Below, in pieces: positions 44,152-52,922 of a stretch of 64,000 bases of DNA (position 1 is the first letter of the stretch; each line of letters begins with the position of its first letter). Made by a program: the position numbers and the translations under genes. A model generated the notes under the pieces. The model was not told where the DNA came from. It did no database searches and saw only the letters and a list, made by a program, of their open reading frames with translations. Location of the stretch: assembly GCF_014204495.1 (NCBI RefSeq), contig NZ_JACHLN010000004.1, positions 124,001-188,000 on the forward strand, read 5' to 3'. Origin of the DNA: Sphingomonas kyeonggiensis. Its GTDB lineage: Bacteria > Pseudomonadota > Alphaproteobacteria > Sphingomonadales > Sphingomonadaceae.

Positions 44152-44171
44152 CCAAGCATCGCAATGCTTGG
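44152..44171. promoter_or_regulatory. inverted repeat between the autotransporter and regulator genes
   Basis: CCAAGCAT-CGCA-ATGCTTGG is a perfect 8-4-8 repeat in the 213-base divergent gap, 62 bases before the regulator start and 133 before the autotransporter start. It may be an operator or a leader hairpin. Confidence 0.4.
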
Positions 44172-44232
44172 ATTCGCTCCGGATTCCAGCCAAGGTCGAG
44201 CTTATCTGTGCGTTGCGCTGGTGGGGCTGAGT

Positions 44233-45015
44233 ATGAAGTTCAGGGTATTGCTGGTCGACGACGAGCCGAAGGCCACGATGCTGTTGAGCATGCAACTCGC
44301 CGAAATGGACGACGTGACTGTGGTGGGGACCGCTGCGGACGGCGACGCGGCGTTCGCGGCAGTCAGCCAGTTGCGGCCCGATCTCGTGTTTCTCGACATC
44401 GAGATGCCAGGCCGCAGCGGCATCGAGGTTGCCCGCCGACTGATAGCGACATCGAAGGTCGAGGTCATTTTCGTGACCGCGTTCAGCGATTTCGCGGCGG
44501 AGGCCTTCAACCTCGAGGCAGTGGACTATCTGCTGAAGCCCGTCCGGCCCGACCGGCTGCGCGAAACGTTGCGCCGCGCCCGCCGACGGCTGCAGCAACG
44601 TACCGGTGCGCATCCGTCGACGGCGGCCGGACAGGACACGATATGGGTGCCTTCGCGCCACGGCGGCGTGCGCGTCAGCATCAGCGATATCCGGCGCATC
44701 GAAGCGGCGCGGGACTATGCGCTGCTCTACACGGACACCCATACGCACATCATCCGGACGACGATGCGCGACCTCGAGCAGAAACTCGATTCGCGCCAGT
44801 TGCTGCGGATCCAGCGCTCGCTTTTCGTACGGCCCGATATCGTCGTGCGCGTGGAAAGGTCAGGGCGGCGGATTTCTCGTGTCGAGACCGACGACGGCGC
44901 CATTCTCGAAGTCGGCGCCAGCTATGCCAGCCGCGTCGCGCAGGCCCTCGATCCGAACGGCGAACTCCTGCCGCCCCCACGCCGCCCCAGCGAAGCCCAG
45001 CAATCCGCCGACTAG
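44233..45015 (+). CDS. LytTR-family response regulator
   Basis: A 260-residue regulator. The receiver (1-120) has the acidic pair in LLVDDEP, the phosphorylated Asp in LVFLDIEMPG and the Lys in LLKPVRPD; the LytTR DNA-binding domain (about 155-245) has GGVRVSISDIRRIEAARDYA and the following strand pattern. The start is at the family N-terminus MKFRVLLVDDEP; the upstream open frame lacks a site. The kinase gene follows 61 bases later and the autotransporter is divergent. Confidence 0.93.
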   Translation: MKFRVLLVDDEPKATMLLSMQLAEMDDVTVVGTAADGDAAFAAVSQLRPDLVFLDIEMPGRSGIEVARRLIATSKVEVIFVTAFSDFAAEAFNLEAVDYLLKPVRPDRLRETLRRARRRLQQRTGAHPSTAAGQDTIWVPSRHGGVRVSISDIRRIEAARDYALLYTDTHTHIIRTTMRDLEQKLDSRQLLRIQRSLFVRPDIVVRVERSGRRISRVETDDGAILEVGASYASRVAQALDPNGELLPPPRRPSEAQQSAD

Positions 45016-45076
45016 GGATTGGCCTCACCCATTCATCCGAATGCACTGAACCACGCGCGAGGAAAGCGGCATCGAC

Positions 45077-46159
45077 ATGCAGGAAACCAGCGAATTGAAA
45101 TCGCGGAGACGCCGCGGCACCGCCGAGGCCAAGCTCACGCTCGTACTGTGGCTGGCGATGCTGAGCTTCGTTGCGCCCGCCGCGATCGTCTCGGGCAATG
45201 TCAGCAATCTGCACGATGGCCTGTCGCTGATCAGCGGCACGGCAACGGGACTGATCTTCGCGGCCCTTCTCTACCTCGTTTTCCAGAAAGCGCGGTCGCT
45301 ATCGCTTTCGGCGAAGGTAGCGCTCGCCGCCTCCGGCACGATCGCCTGCGCGCTGCTCCAGACGAGTGCCGATTTCGGCGGCCAATATCTCCTGGAATGG
45401 ATCTTCAACGATTCGACACCGCCCAAGCTCAGCCTGCGCAACATCCTGCTGACCACGCTGATCTACCTGTGCATCTATGCGTGCAATCTGGCGATTTTCT
45501 GGATTCTGGATTCGCTCGAGGAGAGCCGCTCGCAGGAGAGCCGGCTGGCGCGAAGCGAGGCGCGCGCCGCGACCGCCGAGCTTGAGAGGCTGCGGCTGCA
45601 GCTCAACCCGCATTTCATGTCGAACTCGCTCAATACGGTTTCGGCGCTGCTGATGACACAGCGCTATGCGGACGCCGACCAGGTGACCCGCAAGCTCTCC
45701 GACTTCCTGCGCGCCGCAGCGTCGGAGCAGGAAGCGGAAGTGCCGCTCGGCGAAGAGCTCGGCATCGTCGACAGCTATCTCGAGGTGGAGGGCGCCCGGT
45801 TCGGCGATCGGCTCGCGGTCGAGATCGATTGCTCCGACGAGGCGGTCGACGCGTTGGTGCCGGGCTTCATCATCCAGCCGCTGGTGGAAAACGCGATCAA
45901 GCATGGCGTGACCAGGTCCAGCGAAACCGTCCGTATCGCCATCGCCGCCCGACGGGAAGGCGACGACGTGATCATCGACGTGCTGAACAGCTGCGGAGAC
46001 GGCGCCGAGCAGAAGGCCGCTGCCCGCCCCGGGGGGATCGGCCTGAAGAACATCCGTTCGCGGCTGGAGATGCGCTATGGCGCCGCGGCTGCCCTGTCGC
46101 ACGAGGCGGGAACGGACGCCTATCGCGCGACGATCCGGCTGCCCTTCGCCGCCGCCTGA
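45077..46159 (+). CDS. LytS-type sensor histidine kinase
   Basis: A 360-residue membrane kinase with about four helices (22-42, 50-70, 82-98 and 119-142), a short coiled coil, and the His_kinase domain with the phosphorylated His in LQLNPHFMSNSLNTVSALL (near residue 179), and the ATP site QPLVENAIKHG with GGIGLKNIRSRLEMRYG. No periplasmic sensor domain is seen, so it may sense the membrane or a lipid-soluble signal. It forms a two-component system with the LytTR regulator before it. Confidence 0.92.
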   Translation: MQETSELKSRRRRGTAEAKLTLVLWLAMLSFVAPAAIVSGNVSNLHDGLSLISGTATGLIFAALLYLVFQKARSLSLSAKVALAASGTIACALLQTSADFGGQYLLEWIFNDSTPPKLSLRNILLTTLIYLCIYACNLAIFWILDSLEESRSQESRLARSEARAATAELERLRLQLNPHFMSNSLNTVSALLMTQRYADADQVTRKLSDFLRAAASEQEAEVPLGEELGIVDSYLEVEGARFGDRLAVEIDCSDEAVDALVPGFIIQPLVENAIKHGVTRSSETVRIAIAARREGDDVIIDVLNSCGDGAEQKAAARPGGIGLKNIRSRLEMRYGAAAALSHEAGTDAYRATIRLPFAAA

Positions 46160-46303
46160 GCGGCAACCAGCTCCGTCTCAGCACCCGTCGGTTTCGTCTC
46201 AATCGATCTCGCACGCGGGGGACCAGATGCGGTTCTGTCGCGCCGATGATCCAACGAAGCGCCCGCCGATACGGCAGCGCGTCGCAGCGAGACGAGACCG
46301 ACA

Positions 46304-47008
46304 TTGCCCCTGAGAATTCCAGCCGCTCCGGCAGCCATCCGCCCCCTGACGCTTGCCATCGCGTTCTGCGCGGCAATCCCGGCCCAGGCGGGCCCCAACG
46401 ACCTTCCGGGATGGAACATGTCGAAGGCGATGCCGCAAGGCGCGACATGGAGCCTGCCGCCCGGAATCGTCGTGACCGCGGAAGGGCTCGATCCGATGGA
46501 TCTCGAGCACTGCAGGAACCAGGGCGAGAAATATCGCAGCCCACCGCGCGGAACCGGGGGCAATGTCTCGCTCTGCCTCATGTTCCGCAACACCAATCCC
46601 CATAGCGGAATCGGCACGCCGGGATCCATCACCGTGACCATCCCGGCCGGGCTCACGTTCATCCCCGACAATATGTCGACCCAGAACGGCATCATCCTTC
46701 AGAAGGGAACGGTGGAGGTCCGTCCGGGCCGGACGACCTACATCCCGATGTACCTGATCTGCATGAATCCCACGCGTGATTCGAGCGTCGCCCATCAGCC
46801 GTTCCGGCTCGGGCCAATCGTCGATCACCCGGAAATCCGCAAGGTGATCGCAATGTTCGACGGCAAGCCACTGCCCCAGGCAAGCATGGCAGCGGCAGCA
46901 TTGGGCAGCGTGTCCACAGGGCGGAAAATCGACAGGGCGGTGCTCGACCTGATCCGCAAGGAATGGGAGACGCTCGGCGTAAGGGATGATCCCGCAAAAT
47001 ACCTCTGA
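46304..47008 (+). CDS. exported hypothetical protein after the two-component genes
   Basis: A 234-residue protein with signal peptide PLTLAIAFCAAIPAQA (cleaved before Gly30) and a mature part with cysteines near 70, 91 and 153. The stretch GSITVTIPAGLTFIPDNMST suggests an Ig-like or beta-sandwich fold. The start is TTG; no ATG precedes the signal peptide in this frame. I do not recognise the family. It lies 144 bases after the kinase gene. Confidence 0.6.
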   Translation: MPLRIPAAPAAIRPLTLAIAFCAAIPAQAGPNDLPGWNMSKAMPQGATWSLPPGIVVTAEGLDPMDLEHCRNQGEKYRSPPRGTGGNVSLCLMFRNTNPHSGIGTPGSITVTIPAGLTFIPDNMSTQNGIILQKGTVEVRPGRTTYIPMYLICMNPTRDSSVAHQPFRLGPIVDHPEIRKVIAMFDGKPLPQASMAAAALGSVSTGRKIDRAVLDLIRKEWETLGVRDDPAKYL

Positions 47009-47177
47009 CGTCGGTTCTGCGCCTGGCCATTGCAGTCGGAACGATCCCCTTCTCCTGCCCCTCGAAATCTCATCGATCGACCTCTTCGTCGCAGGCGGAC
47101 TTACCGCGGATTTGCGGCGGTGATCCGCTTCCCCCGCATGCCGCGCAACAAGGCGTCGGCGCAGCAGGGAGACACGA

Positions 47178-48002
47178 ATGATGTTCAAGAAAGGCCTGAC
47201 CGCCGCCGTGGCGGCCATTGCGCTCGCCCAGCCGGGACCGGCCATCGCGCAGGCGGCCCGCGCGACGATCCGGCTGAACGATGGCCTAGTCCTGCCCTAT
47301 ATGCGGCTGGTGCGCTTCTGGGAGGCGTCGGGCGAAAAGGCGATGGGAGATACGCCCAACGAGCGCGCGCCCGGCCAGATCACGAGGACGCCGGGCGTGT
47401 ATGTTCATGGCAATGTGTCCAAGGCCGATGCCGGTGTCGTCGAACGCAAGCTCAAGGCCGCCTTGGACATCCTTCTTGCCCAGACGCCGCTCCGCGACAT
47501 CCGCGGCGCCAGCATCAGGGCGGACATCAACATCAGTCGTGGTACGAGTGGACAGGTACAGGGTTCGCTGCGGATCGCCGCCTATCCGATCAATCTCTCC
47601 AATCCCAAGACGAAGATGGTCGATGGCCGCTATGCGACCCCCGGCGAGGGTTCCTCGCTGATGATCTGGTACAATGCCCCCTTGCACGACCAGAGCTGGG
47701 ACCGCGTGCAGATCGTCGGCGAATATGACGGTATCAAGATCCAGCAGGTGCTCGTGGGCTATGCCGGACTTGTCGTCAGATCGAACCGCCAGCTTCTGGT
47801 GCCCGGCCGGAACGGGAACGCACTCAATCCCAAGTTCTTCGACACCAGCCGGCCGGCCGGCGATCTTCAACTGCTCTGGTTCTACCCGTCCAGTGGCGTT
47901 GGCGACCGGGAAGCTCCCACAAAGGGAGACGCCCGGGTCGCTGCCGCCGGTTTCATGGCCGATTGGAACGCGATCGTCCGCCGCATGGAGCAGATCCGCT
48001 AG
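47178..48002 (+). CDS. exported hypothetical protein
   Basis: A 274-residue protein with signal peptide MMFKKGLTAAVAAIALAQPG ending PAIAQA (about 25) and a mature domain that begins ATIRLNDGLVLPYMRLVRFW and contains YVHGNVSKADAGVVERKLKA. I do not recognise a family. It is 169 bases after the previous exported-protein gene on the same strand. Both may be targets of, or partners for, the surface regulators next to them. Confidence 0.6.
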   Translation: MMFKKGLTAAVAAIALAQPGPAIAQAARATIRLNDGLVLPYMRLVRFWEASGEKAMGDTPNERAPGQITRTPGVYVHGNVSKADAGVVERKLKAALDILLAQTPLRDIRGASIRADINISRGTSGQVQGSLRIAAYPINLSNPKTKMVDGRYATPGEGSSLMIWYNAPLHDQSWDRVQIVGEYDGIKIQQVLVGYAGLVVRSNRQLLVPGRNGNALNPKFFDTSRPAGDLQLLWFYPSSGVGDREAPTKGDARVAAAGFMADWNAIVRRMEQIR

Positions 48003-48040
48003 GGCGCATCGACATTCAGGATAGGATAGCTGGTTTGGAA

Positions 48041-48142
48041 GTTCCCTGGCGAAGGCCGGGGCCCAGTTGCAATGTCGTTCGAGAGGCTCCCGCGCCATCG
48101 ATGCTTCGTCGAGCCTGGGCTCCGGCCTCCGCCGGGGAACTC
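48041..48142. repeat. paired repeat of the 'ccccggcgaaagccgggg' family
   Basis: Left arm AGTTCCCTGGCGAAGGCCGG with GGCCCAG and right arm CTGGGCTCCGGCCTCCGCCG are inverted copies, as at 8391-8473. Confidence 0.7.
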
Positions 48143-48197
48143 AAACAACTGAATGTCGATACAGCCTAGCGCCGCCAGGCACGTCACGGCACGAAAA

Positions 48198-48231
48198 GGG
48201 GGCGGTGCAAGCACCGCCCCCTCTCTTTTTT
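48198..48231. terminator. bidirectional terminator before the receptor gene's end
   Basis: GGGGGCGGTG-CAAG-CACCGCCCCC, a perfect 10-base stem, has TCTCTTTTTT on one side and AAAA on the other. It can stop both the receptor message (minus strand) and that of the exported protein (plus strand). Confidence 0.85.
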
Positions 48232-48248
48232 GGGTCCGAAGCAGGGTC

Positions 48249-51200
48249 CTAGAAGTCCAGCTTCACGCCCAGCCGGAAGTAGCGGCCGAGGATGTTCGGG
48301 CCGGCCCATGCGGGGTTGAAGCCATAGGCGCTGTAGCCCGCATTCGGATCGAACGGCGCCGCGATGCCCAGCACGTTCAGCGCATTGGCGTAGATGGTGA
48401 ACTGGTCGCTGATCTTGTGCGAAGCGGTCAGATCCAGGTTCCAGATCGCCTTGGAACGGCACAGCACCGGCGTGCCGTCGTCATAGGCTGCCGCACCCGA
48501 ATCGAGCGCGCTCTGGCAATCGCCCGGCGTCGCGCCGAAATCGACCTGCCCCATGTCGTAGCCGCTGGTGTAGTAGGCGGTCGCCGACACGGTCGTGCCG
48601 CCGAACTCGAGCGTGTTCTGCCAGCTGGCGCGCCAGCGCGGCGAGCCCGAGCAGGATGTGACATTGCAGGGGCTCAGCGTACCCTCGAACTGCTCCGGAT
48701 CGGCGACTTCGCCGGTAGCCGGGTCGATCAGCGTCAGGTGGTTCTTGTCGAGATACGAAGCTTCGAACGAACTCGTCAGCCGCACGCCGTCGCTGATGTC
48801 GAAGCGCGCGTTGACGCCCAGGTCCACGCCCTGAACGACCTGCCTGTTGGCATTCGCATAGGAGGATTGGACAGTACCGATATGCGGCAGCGCATTCGGA
48901 TTGGCCTGATCGGCATTCCCCGCCGTCACGATATAGCCCGGGATGTTGACCACGCCGTTGTTCGAATAATAGGCTTGGATGATCGGATCGATATCGCTGG
49001 GCCCGATGATCTGGTCACGCACCTTGATCCGCCAGAAATCGACGGTGAGGCTCACATTGCGGATCGGCTCGAAGATCGCGCCGAGCGTGAGGTTCTCCGA
49101 TCGCTCGGGCTTGAGCTGCGGGTTGCCGACACTCGTCAATCCGACGGAGAATTGCTGGGTGGCATAGGCATTGTTGTTGTGCGCCGCGCAGAACGCCGCG
49201 AAGCGCGTGCAGAAATTGCCGCCACCCTGGCTGACGAAGCCGGTGGTCGGCAGGCCGAACGCCTCGTTGAAGCTCGGGATGCGGAAGCCCTTCGACCAGG
49301 TGCCGCGCAGCGCGACCTGCGGGATCGGCGTGAACTTTGCGCCGACCTTGGGCGAGAAGTTCTTCTGTCCGGTGGAGTAGCTGTCGTAGCGGCCAGAGAG
49401 ATTCACCTCGAACTGCTTGACGATCGGCGCCTGGATCTCGCCGAAGGCCGAAAAGACGTTACGGCTGCCCGCGGTGCCGACGGCGTTGACGCCGTAGTAG
49501 CGATCATAGGGATGCGCATCGTTCTGTGGATTGGCGCTAGGTGCGTTGATCGATTCGCGGCGGTACGCCACGCCCCCCGCGGTCTGGAGCGCACCACCGG
49601 GCAGCTCGAAAAGCGATCGCGAAACCGTCGCGGTCACCTGCCACAGGTCGGAGTTCGACCGCGTTACGCTCGCCGGCATGATATAGTCCCACACCGCTTG
49701 CGGCGTGGCGTTCGGATTGGCGAAGTTGAACGTGCCGCGTGCAATGACGTCCATCAGGCGCTGCGGGATCGGATAGCCGTTCTGCGTGCGATCCAGCTGG
49801 ACACTGGAGGCCGTGAAATCGGCCGTGTAGTTCCAGCCGCCGAACGAGCCGGACAGACCGATCACGCCGCGCAGGGACCTGGCAGAAGTCTCGTCGGTGG
49901 TCACCCGGTCGGGGGCGAAGGAAATCTGCGCGGTCTGACCGGCGGCGGCATAGGGGTTGTAAGGGTTGAGGGTGCCATTCGCAGCGGTGCAGCCCGTGCC
50001 GACACCGTTCAGCGTGCCGACGCCAGCGGCACAGACATAGACGGGCAGGATGACGTTGTAGGTAAGCGCGCCGCTGCGCGGGCTGGTCGGGCGGTCCCGG
50101 AAGTTCCACGGACTCTGTGAGGCAAGGGTATCGGTGCGATAATAGTTACCCTGCACGTAAAGCTGGTGGTTCTCTCCCAGATTGGCGGTGAAGCGGGTCG
50201 AGAAGCCGTAGCGCTCGACCTCGGGCTGCAGCATCCCGTAAGCACCGGTGAAGTTCACCTCGCACACACGGCCATTGGCAGGCGCGTCGGGCGAACCGCC
50301 CTGGGCGGGATCGAGTTGCGCGGCGCCGAGTTGCACGGGCGTCCAGCGCCCGCAGCCCAATGCCGGGTTGAGGAAGGAAAAGCGCCCCGTGCCAAGGGTC
50401 GCACCAGCCGTCGTGACCGGCCGAACCAGCGCGAGGCCCGGCATGACCGACAGACCATAGGTCCCATCCGGGCTGACACCGTTTCCGTTGTTGTTGTGCA
50501 TGCAACCGCCGCTGCCGTTGCAGATCCGGCTCCAGTCATTGGTGTTGAACGGGTAGCCGCGATCGCGCGCCCACAGCGTGTCCTGCTTCAGATACTCGCC
50601 GCTGACATAGACGTTGAAACCATCCTCGGAGAGATCGCCATAGCCCCAGGTCGCGTCGAACCGGCGCTCGCCCGCATCGCCGAGCTGCGAGATGCCGGCC
50701 GAGGCGTTGAGGTGCAGCCCCTTCACTTCCTTCTTGGTGATGACGTTGATCACGCCGGCGACGGCGTCCGCGCCATAGGTCGACGAAGCGCCGTCGCGCA
50801 GCACCTCGATGCGATCGACGATCGCGTTCGGGATGGTGTTGAGGTCGACGAAGTTGCGCTGGCCGTCGTCCGCGAGCGGATAGGGCGCCATGCGCAGGCC
50901 GTCGAACACGCTCAGCGTCGCCTGCACGGTCAGGCCGCGCAGCGATACGGCATTGGCGCCCGCGGCGAAGTTGTTGCCGTTGTTCCAGCCTTGGGTAATC
51001 GTGCCGGCATTGCCCGCCGATACGCGCTGCAGCGCCTCGGCGACGGTGTTGAGGCCGCGCTGCTCGAGCGACTGCGCCGACAGCACGGTGACCGGCGACG
51101 GAGTCTCCGCATTGGTCCGACGGAACAATGAGCCGGTTACGACGACATTGTTCTCGGCCGTTTCGGCTTCATCCTGTGCCTGCAGGGCAGCAGGGGCAGC

Positions 51201-51344
51201 GGTCGTCGTATTCGCCCCGGCGGCGGATGCGCCAGCTTCCTGCGCATGCGCCGGCGCCGTCACAATCGCGCCCGTTGCGATGAGTGCACAAAGCGCCGTG
51301 GAGCCGTGCAACAATCGAACCAGCATCTCGCTTCGATAAGTCAT
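48249..51344 (-). CDS. TonB-dependent outer-membrane receptor
   Basis: A 1031-residue receptor. The signal peptide ends APAHAQ; after a linker comes a TonB-box-like NNVVVTGS, the plug domain (SPVTVLSAQSLEQRGLNTVA then the IEVLRDGASSTYGADAVAGV motif) and a 22-strand barrel ending LGVKLDF. Such large plug-barrel receptors in sphingomonads take up sugars, peptides or other organics using the proton motive force. Many Asn and Cys in the extracellular loops are notable. The start after AAAGGGACGATC was chosen over one 17 codons upstream. No substrate-degrading genes are beside it. Confidence 0.93.
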   Translation of the reverse strand: MTYRSEMLVRLLHGSTALCALIATGAIVTAPAHAQEAGASAAGANTTTAAPAALQAQDEAETAENNVVVTGSLFRRTNAETPSPVTVLSAQSLEQRGLNTVAEALQRVSAGNAGTITQGWNNGNNFAAGANAVSLRGLTVQATLSVFDGLRMAPYPLADDGQRNFVDLNTIPNAIVDRIEVLRDGASSTYGADAVAGVINVITKKEVKGLHLNASAGISQLGDAGERRFDATWGYGDLSEDGFNVYVSGEYLKQDTLWARDRGYPFNTNDWSRICNGSGGCMHNNNGNGVSPDGTYGLSVMPGLALVRPVTTAGATLGTGRFSFLNPALGCGRWTPVQLGAAQLDPAQGGSPDAPANGRVCEVNFTGAYGMLQPEVERYGFSTRFTANLGENHQLYVQGNYYRTDTLASQSPWNFRDRPTSPRSGALTYNVILPVYVCAAGVGTLNGVGTGCTAANGTLNPYNPYAAAGQTAQISFAPDRVTTDETSARSLRGVIGLSGSFGGWNYTADFTASSVQLDRTQNGYPIPQRLMDVIARGTFNFANPNATPQAVWDYIMPASVTRSNSDLWQVTATVSRSLFELPGGALQTAGGVAYRRESINAPSANPQNDAHPYDRYYGVNAVGTAGSRNVFSAFGEIQAPIVKQFEVNLSGRYDSYSTGQKNFSPKVGAKFTPIPQVALRGTWSKGFRIPSFNEAFGLPTTGFVSQGGGNFCTRFAAFCAAHNNNAYATQQFSVGLTSVGNPQLKPERSENLTLGAIFEPIRNVSLTVDFWRIKVRDQIIGPSDIDPIIQAYYSNNGVVNIPGYIVTAGNADQANPNALPHIGTVQSSYANANRQVVQGVDLGVNARFDISDGVRLTSSFEASYLDKNHLTLIDPATGEVADPEQFEGTLSPCNVTSCSGSPRWRASWQNTLEFGGTTVSATAYYTSGYDMGQVDFGATPGDCQSALDSGAAAYDDGTPVLCRSKAIWNLDLTASHKISDQFTIYANALNVLGIAAPFDPNAGYSAYGFNPAWAGPNILGRYFRLGVKLDF

Positions 51345-52243
51345 GATCGTCCCTTTTATCTGCCGGGCGAGCGCTGTTCGCTTCTGACCGGCCAAGCGTC
51401 GGCGTCACCGCACGACTGAGTCGCACCGCGGGAAAGGAGAGCCGTTCGGGAAGCGGAAGGGAGAAGCTGGTCTGCGCCGTCCTTCACGCCAGAAGGTCTT
51501 GCCAGATCCCTGCGTTACGGCAGCCACGCGCTTGAAAGGCAGGGCTGCACCGGGAGGTCTGATGAACGCGCGCAAGCCGATTGAGCGTCAATGCGACGAA
51601 CCATCGAATTGCTGAGACGATTGAGCGCAAAGAGCGGACTGGGACCAATGGCCGACCGCGGCACGCCTTTGAGGACCTGCCGCCCATGGAAGCACAGGAC
51701 TGGTTATCGGATCCGTGTGGAGGGCTGCGGCACGCCCTTGGTGATCCCGGCGGATGGATCACTCGCTGGGGCGATTGCCACACAGCCTCCCGCCGTTTGG
51801 ACCGAGAGGGAAACCGACGCCGCTAAATGGAATTCAGGAAACGACGGAATGGCAGCGGCACGGCAGCGAAAACCGCCGCCGGACCCCACCATTGCCGCCG
51901 CTCTTGTCCGTTATTCCCACTCGATTGTTCAAACAGAATATAACCACTTGAAATCACTACAAAATTTATTCCGGCAACAGGCAAATTCCGACACTGAGGC
52001 CGTCAAAAATTTACGCTGTTGATTTTAAAGGGAAAATCGCCAGAAAAATATTTTTGAGGTTTCGCCGACTATCGGGGTCAGTCGGTCGATTTTTCCTCTC
52101 GCGGCGCCCGGTGCCGCACCCGATTCAGTCTCAAAAAGTACCGTCAGCGCAGTCTATCACGCCTCGCTAGAGCCGGCCATCCACCGCAAGGGAAATCGCG
52201 AACTGAGAGAAGCGTCTTGCTGCATGGCCACCTGGCCGCGCCA
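51345..52243. other. gene-poor boundary between chromosome and accessory DNA
   Basis: About 900 bases without a convincing gene. The left part (to about 51.9 kb) is GC-rich with only short overlapping frames lacking ribosome sites or known motifs. In the middle lies the guaA-end sequence, then an AT-rich strip (about 51926-52070) unlike anything else in the window, then a mixed stretch up to the first island gene. Confidence 0.6.
51911..51925 (-). other. guaA 3'-end sequence, likely attachment-site core of a genomic island
   Basis: The minus strand reads ATCGAGTGGGAATAA, encoding Ile-Glu-Trp-Glu-stop, the usual C-terminus of GMP synthase (guaA), with no guaA gene around it. The 3' end of guaA is a known target of tyrosine integrases. 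Chromosomal-type sequence lies to the left and accessory genes to the right, as expected of the distal att site. Confidence 0.6.
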
Positions 52244-52846
52244 TCATTCATGCAAGCCCCAGTTTCGGTCTGGATCGTTGCGTCGATTGTCGGCCTCTGG
52301 AGGAATCGTCTCGGAGAGTCGGGGCTGACCATCAGAGCCTGTCCAGTCAAACCTGACCCGCCAACCGGTACTCTTCCCGCTGTTGCTCTTGTAGCCGATG
52401 ACCTCCTTATGCACTGTGACGCCCGCCAACATCATAGAACCTGATCCTGTGCCCATATTGGCGATAAACACGCTGTCGATCAGGCGATGATCCACAAGAT
52501 CGCTCTCCAGAATCAGCGACGGGTCTTTGACCGCCTGCTCCCTTCTCCTCTGCTCCGCGATTTGCTTCCTAAGTTTGTCTCCTTCCGCGAGATAAGCCTC
52601 TGCCGCCGGTGCGTCCGTCGGCGTATTGCCCCTCTTCATTGGAAGGCGCCCGTCTTTGTACGCTAGTAGAATTGCGGCGGCCGCATCAGGTCCAACCTCA
52701 AGAACGAGGTCGAGCCAACTTCTCTCACGTGAATAGATGTCGGCTCGCTCAGATTTCGATAGAACACCTCCTTCAAGAACGAGCCTTCTGGTCTTAATGG
52801 GCATGATGCCAGGCAGGCTGGCAAGGAAGTCCGTGAGAGAACGCAT
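52244..52846 (-). CDS. hypothetical protein of the accessory region
   Basis: A 200-residue soluble protein with a helical charged middle (EAYLAEGDKLRKQIAEQRRR) and a beta-rich C-terminal half (HKEVIGYKSNSGKSTGWRVR then FDWTGSDG). I do not recognise a family. It follows the HEPN gene by 76 bases on the same strand and could be the last gene of that operon. Its base composition is lower in GC than the chromosome to the left. Confidence 0.55.
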   Translation of the reverse strand: MRSLTDFLASLPGIMPIKTRRLVLEGGVLSKSERADIYSRERSWLDLVLEVGPDAAAAILLAYKDGRLPMKRGNTPTDAPAAEAYLAEGDKLRKQIAEQRRREQAVKDPSLILESDLVDHRLIDSVFIANMGTGSGSMMLAGVTVHKEVIGYKSNSGKSTGWRVRFDWTGSDGQPRLSETIPPEADNRRNDPDRNWGLHE

Positions 52847-52922
52847 CGTCGATTCCTATTGAGTCATTCGTAGGCCACTTGAGCCGCCGATGTCTTACTG
52901 CTGTCGATCGTACAAGATCGCG

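Noticed and set aside
51581..52022. Two overlapping plus-strand frames of 81 and 143 codons near the island edge
   Set aside because: No ribosome site, no recognisable motif, and one crosses the AT-rich strip and the att-like site.
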